Part shown: positions 4,479 through 6,002 of the stretch, in pieces
How positions within the stretch are numbered: the stretch's first letter is position 1
How the letters are laid out: the number at the start of each line of letters is the position of its first letter
Assembly: GCA_016199015.1 (NCBI GenBank)
Contig: JACQHN010000060.1
Span: 1-6,002 of the forward strand
Length of the DNA: 6,002 bases
Direction of reading: 5' to 3'
From: Nitrospira defluvii
Lineage (GTDB): Bacteria > Nitrospirota > Nitrospiria > Nitrospirales > Nitrospiraceae
Position numbers and translations under genes: made by a program
Notes under the pieces: generated by a model
The model's input: the letters and a program-made list of their open reading frames with translations, nothing else
What the model was told of the DNA's origin: nothing
Databases searched by the model: none

Positions 4479-6002
4479 CGATCCCTCGCCCAGACCGGAC
4501 TTGCTGTTTGCGGATCTCTTGCAGAGATTCCAGTTTGCTGTCCTCGAACACATGGCCGACGCGCAATTCCTGATCATCGGGCACCCACCGGCCTGGCTGT
4601 TTCGCCTCTATCCGGATGCCGAACAAAACCGGCAACTCTCCGTCAGTGACCACACGCCGGTCTTACAGAACTTTTTGACCGATGCAGCGGTCGCGTGGAG
4701 CGCTGAAGACGACCGATTGGTACGATCGGGGTTTTGGACCGAACAGGGTGCGTCCGAAGAGCCCTGGCACCTCGAAGCGATGGCCCTCCGGCATGGAGCG
4801 CGGCATCTCTTGCTGATCCAGCAATGCACGGCCAATTATGACCAGCAGGTCACCCTCCTCCAAACGGCACGCGAAGAGGTGCTTCGGCAACACGAACAGG
4901 ATCACGGACACCGTCGTGCCCAGCGTCATCTCACCACGAAGCTGCTGGATATGGAACGGTCGCGGGATGATGTGGCGGCCATTTTGCAACAGCTCGGCCT
5001 CGCCACCCTGCTGATCGATCAGGAGGGGCACGTCCGGTTTCTCAGTGCGTCTGCCGCGCACCTCCTGGGGATTGCACCCTTGGACACCAGCCCGCCCTGG
5101 GAGACCCTTCTCCCGCTCACGAAAGCGGACCGGCTGGCCCTTCAAAAGATGTTGCGGGAACCCCCGCTGCAACGGGAACGAGTCCGCTGTCACTTCGATA
5201 CCCCGGCAGGACAACGGCTCTGGCTAGAGGTGGAGATCCAGGATGATCCGCGAGACGCACGAACCAAGATCGTCTTTCTGCACGACATGACCGATGTCCA
5301 CCACCTCCGCCGCCTGTTGGACATGAAGGCGCACTGTTACGATTTGGTCGGAAAAAGCCGCGGCATGACACAGGTCTACGAACTGATCCAGGATCTCGCC
5401 CGAGTCGACTCGACCGTCCTGATCGAAGGGGAGACTGGAACGGGAAAGGAATTGGTCGCCAGGGCCTTGTACCAGGCCAGCGTCCGGCATCAGGGCCCCT
5501 TCATAGCGGCCAACTGCGCCGGGCTGACGGATTCCTTGCTCGGCAGTCAACTCTTCGGACATAAGCGGGGCGCCTTTACCGGTGCGATTGAAGACCATCA
5601 GGGACTCTTCGAAGCCGCCCACGGCGGCATCTTGTTCCTCGACGAGATCGGCGATATTCCGCACAATGTCCAAACGAGCCTGCTTCGAGTTCTGCAGGAA
5701 CGAGAGGTGACCCGACTTGGGGAATCCAAACCCAGGAAAGTCAACGTGCGTGTGCTGGCAGCCACCCACCATAACTTGAACAGCGATGTGGCGAAAGGAA
5801 CCTTTCGCTCCGACCTGCTCTACCGGATCCGAGTCGCACGGATACATCTCCCGCCCCTTCGAGAACGAAAGGAGGACATTCCTCTGTTGGTGACGTCCTT
5901 CCTCGCCGAAGCACGGGCCAGCATGGGCAAAGTCATTCATCGGGCCAGCGCAGCGGCGATGGCGATGCTCATGGAGTATCATTGGCCCGGCAACGTGCGG
6001 GA
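4468..6002 (+). CDS. Sigma-54-dependent transcriptional activator with PAS domain (3' truncated by window edge)
   Basis: The frame is open from the ATG at 4468 to the window end, giving 511 complete codons. The start overlaps the GTPase stop by 11 bases. Residues 11-124 form an N-terminal domain without a familiar signature; features include LLEHMADAQFLII-like and RSGFWTEQ motifs and a final hydrophobic ARHLLLIQQ strand. A charged helix, probably coiled coil, covers 123-168. A PAS domain follows at about 169-280 (LATLLIDQEGHVRFLSASAAHLLG ... IVFLHDMTD). The AAA+ domain starts at 292 with Walker A GETGTGKE (321-328), the sigma-54-contacting GAFTGA (368-373, intact) and Walker B ILFLDEIGD (from 388). 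FRSDLLYRIR and WPGNVR follow, the latter at the window edge. By family it uses ATP to open RNA polymerase-sigma-54 promoters; a C-terminal helix-turn-helix is expected beyond the edge. There is no receiver domain, so control is probably by ligand, redox or a protein partner such as the adjacent GTPase (inference). Confidence 0.95.
   Translation, partial: MGRSDPSPRPDLLFADLLQRFQFAVLEHMADAQFLIIGHPPAWLFRLYPDAEQNRQLSVSDHTPVLQNFLTDAAVAWSAEDDRLVRSGFWTEQGASEEPWHLEAMALRHGARHLLLIQQCTANYDQQVTLLQTAREEVLRQHEQDHGHRRAQRHLTTKLLDMERSRDDVAAILQQLGLATLLIDQEGHVRFLSASAAHLLGIAPLDTSPPWETLLPLTKADRLALQKMLREPPLQRERVRCHFDTPAGQRLWLEVEIQDDPRDARTKIVFLHDMTDVHHLRRLLDMKAHCYDLVGKSRGMTQVYELIQDLARVDSTVLIEGETGTGKELVARALYQASVRHQGPFIAANCAGLTDSLLGSQLFGHKRGAFTGAIEDHQGLFEAAHGGILFLDEIGDIPHNVQTSLLRVLQEREVTRLGESKPRKVNVRVLAATHHNLNSDVAKGTFRSDLLYRIRVARIHLPPLRERKEDIPLLVTSFLAEARASMGKVIHRASAAAMAMLMEYHWPGNVR

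Noticed and set aside
5224..5982. 252-codon open frame on the minus strand
   Set aside because: It is antisense to the AAA+ domain of the sigma-54 activator, whose Walker A, GAFTGA and Walker B motifs are unmistakable.

Overview
The window reads as GC-rich chromosomal DNA from a diderm (Gram-negative) bacterium. Evidence for an outer membrane and peptidoglycan layer comes from an AsmA-type protein and a peptidoglycan-binding OmpA-like domain. Gene style and the combination of genes suggest a Nitrospira-like (Nitrospirota) organism. This is an impression from remembered protein families, since no phylogenetic marker is present. All recognisable genes are on the + strand and tightly packed. There is no rRNA, tRNA, CRISPR array or insertion sequence.

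Region 1 (1-1331) holds two envelope genes. The first is the 3' end of an AsmA-family protein, cut by the left edge. Eighteen bases later comes a complete small-conductance mechanosensitive channel of the MscS family. A 134-base gap (1332-1465) follows, with two short GC-rich hairpins. It is the most likely place for one transcription unit to end and another to start.

Region 2 (1466-6002) looks like one operon encoding a signalling chain. It contains a 205-residue coiled-coil protein and a 576-residue protein with a long N-terminal region, one transmembrane helix and a C-terminal OmpA-like domain. These are followed by a 178-residue Ras-like small GTPase and a sigma-54-dependent activator that runs off the right edge. 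The GTPase starts 12 bases after the OmpA gene ends. The activator starts inside the last codons of the GTPase gene.

The most interesting point is that the N-terminal half of the OmpA-type protein contains a stretch resembling roadblock/longin modules, which are known partners of Ras-like GTPases (for example MglB with MglA). A working model, which is inference, has the OmpA-type protein anchored to peptidoglycan and presenting a cytoplasmic module to the GTPase. The GTPase state would then be read by the sigma-54 activator, which has a PAS domain and an additional N-terminal sensory domain but no receiver domain. The coiled-coil protein could be a scaffold. The system would link cell-wall or envelope state to sigma-54 transcription.
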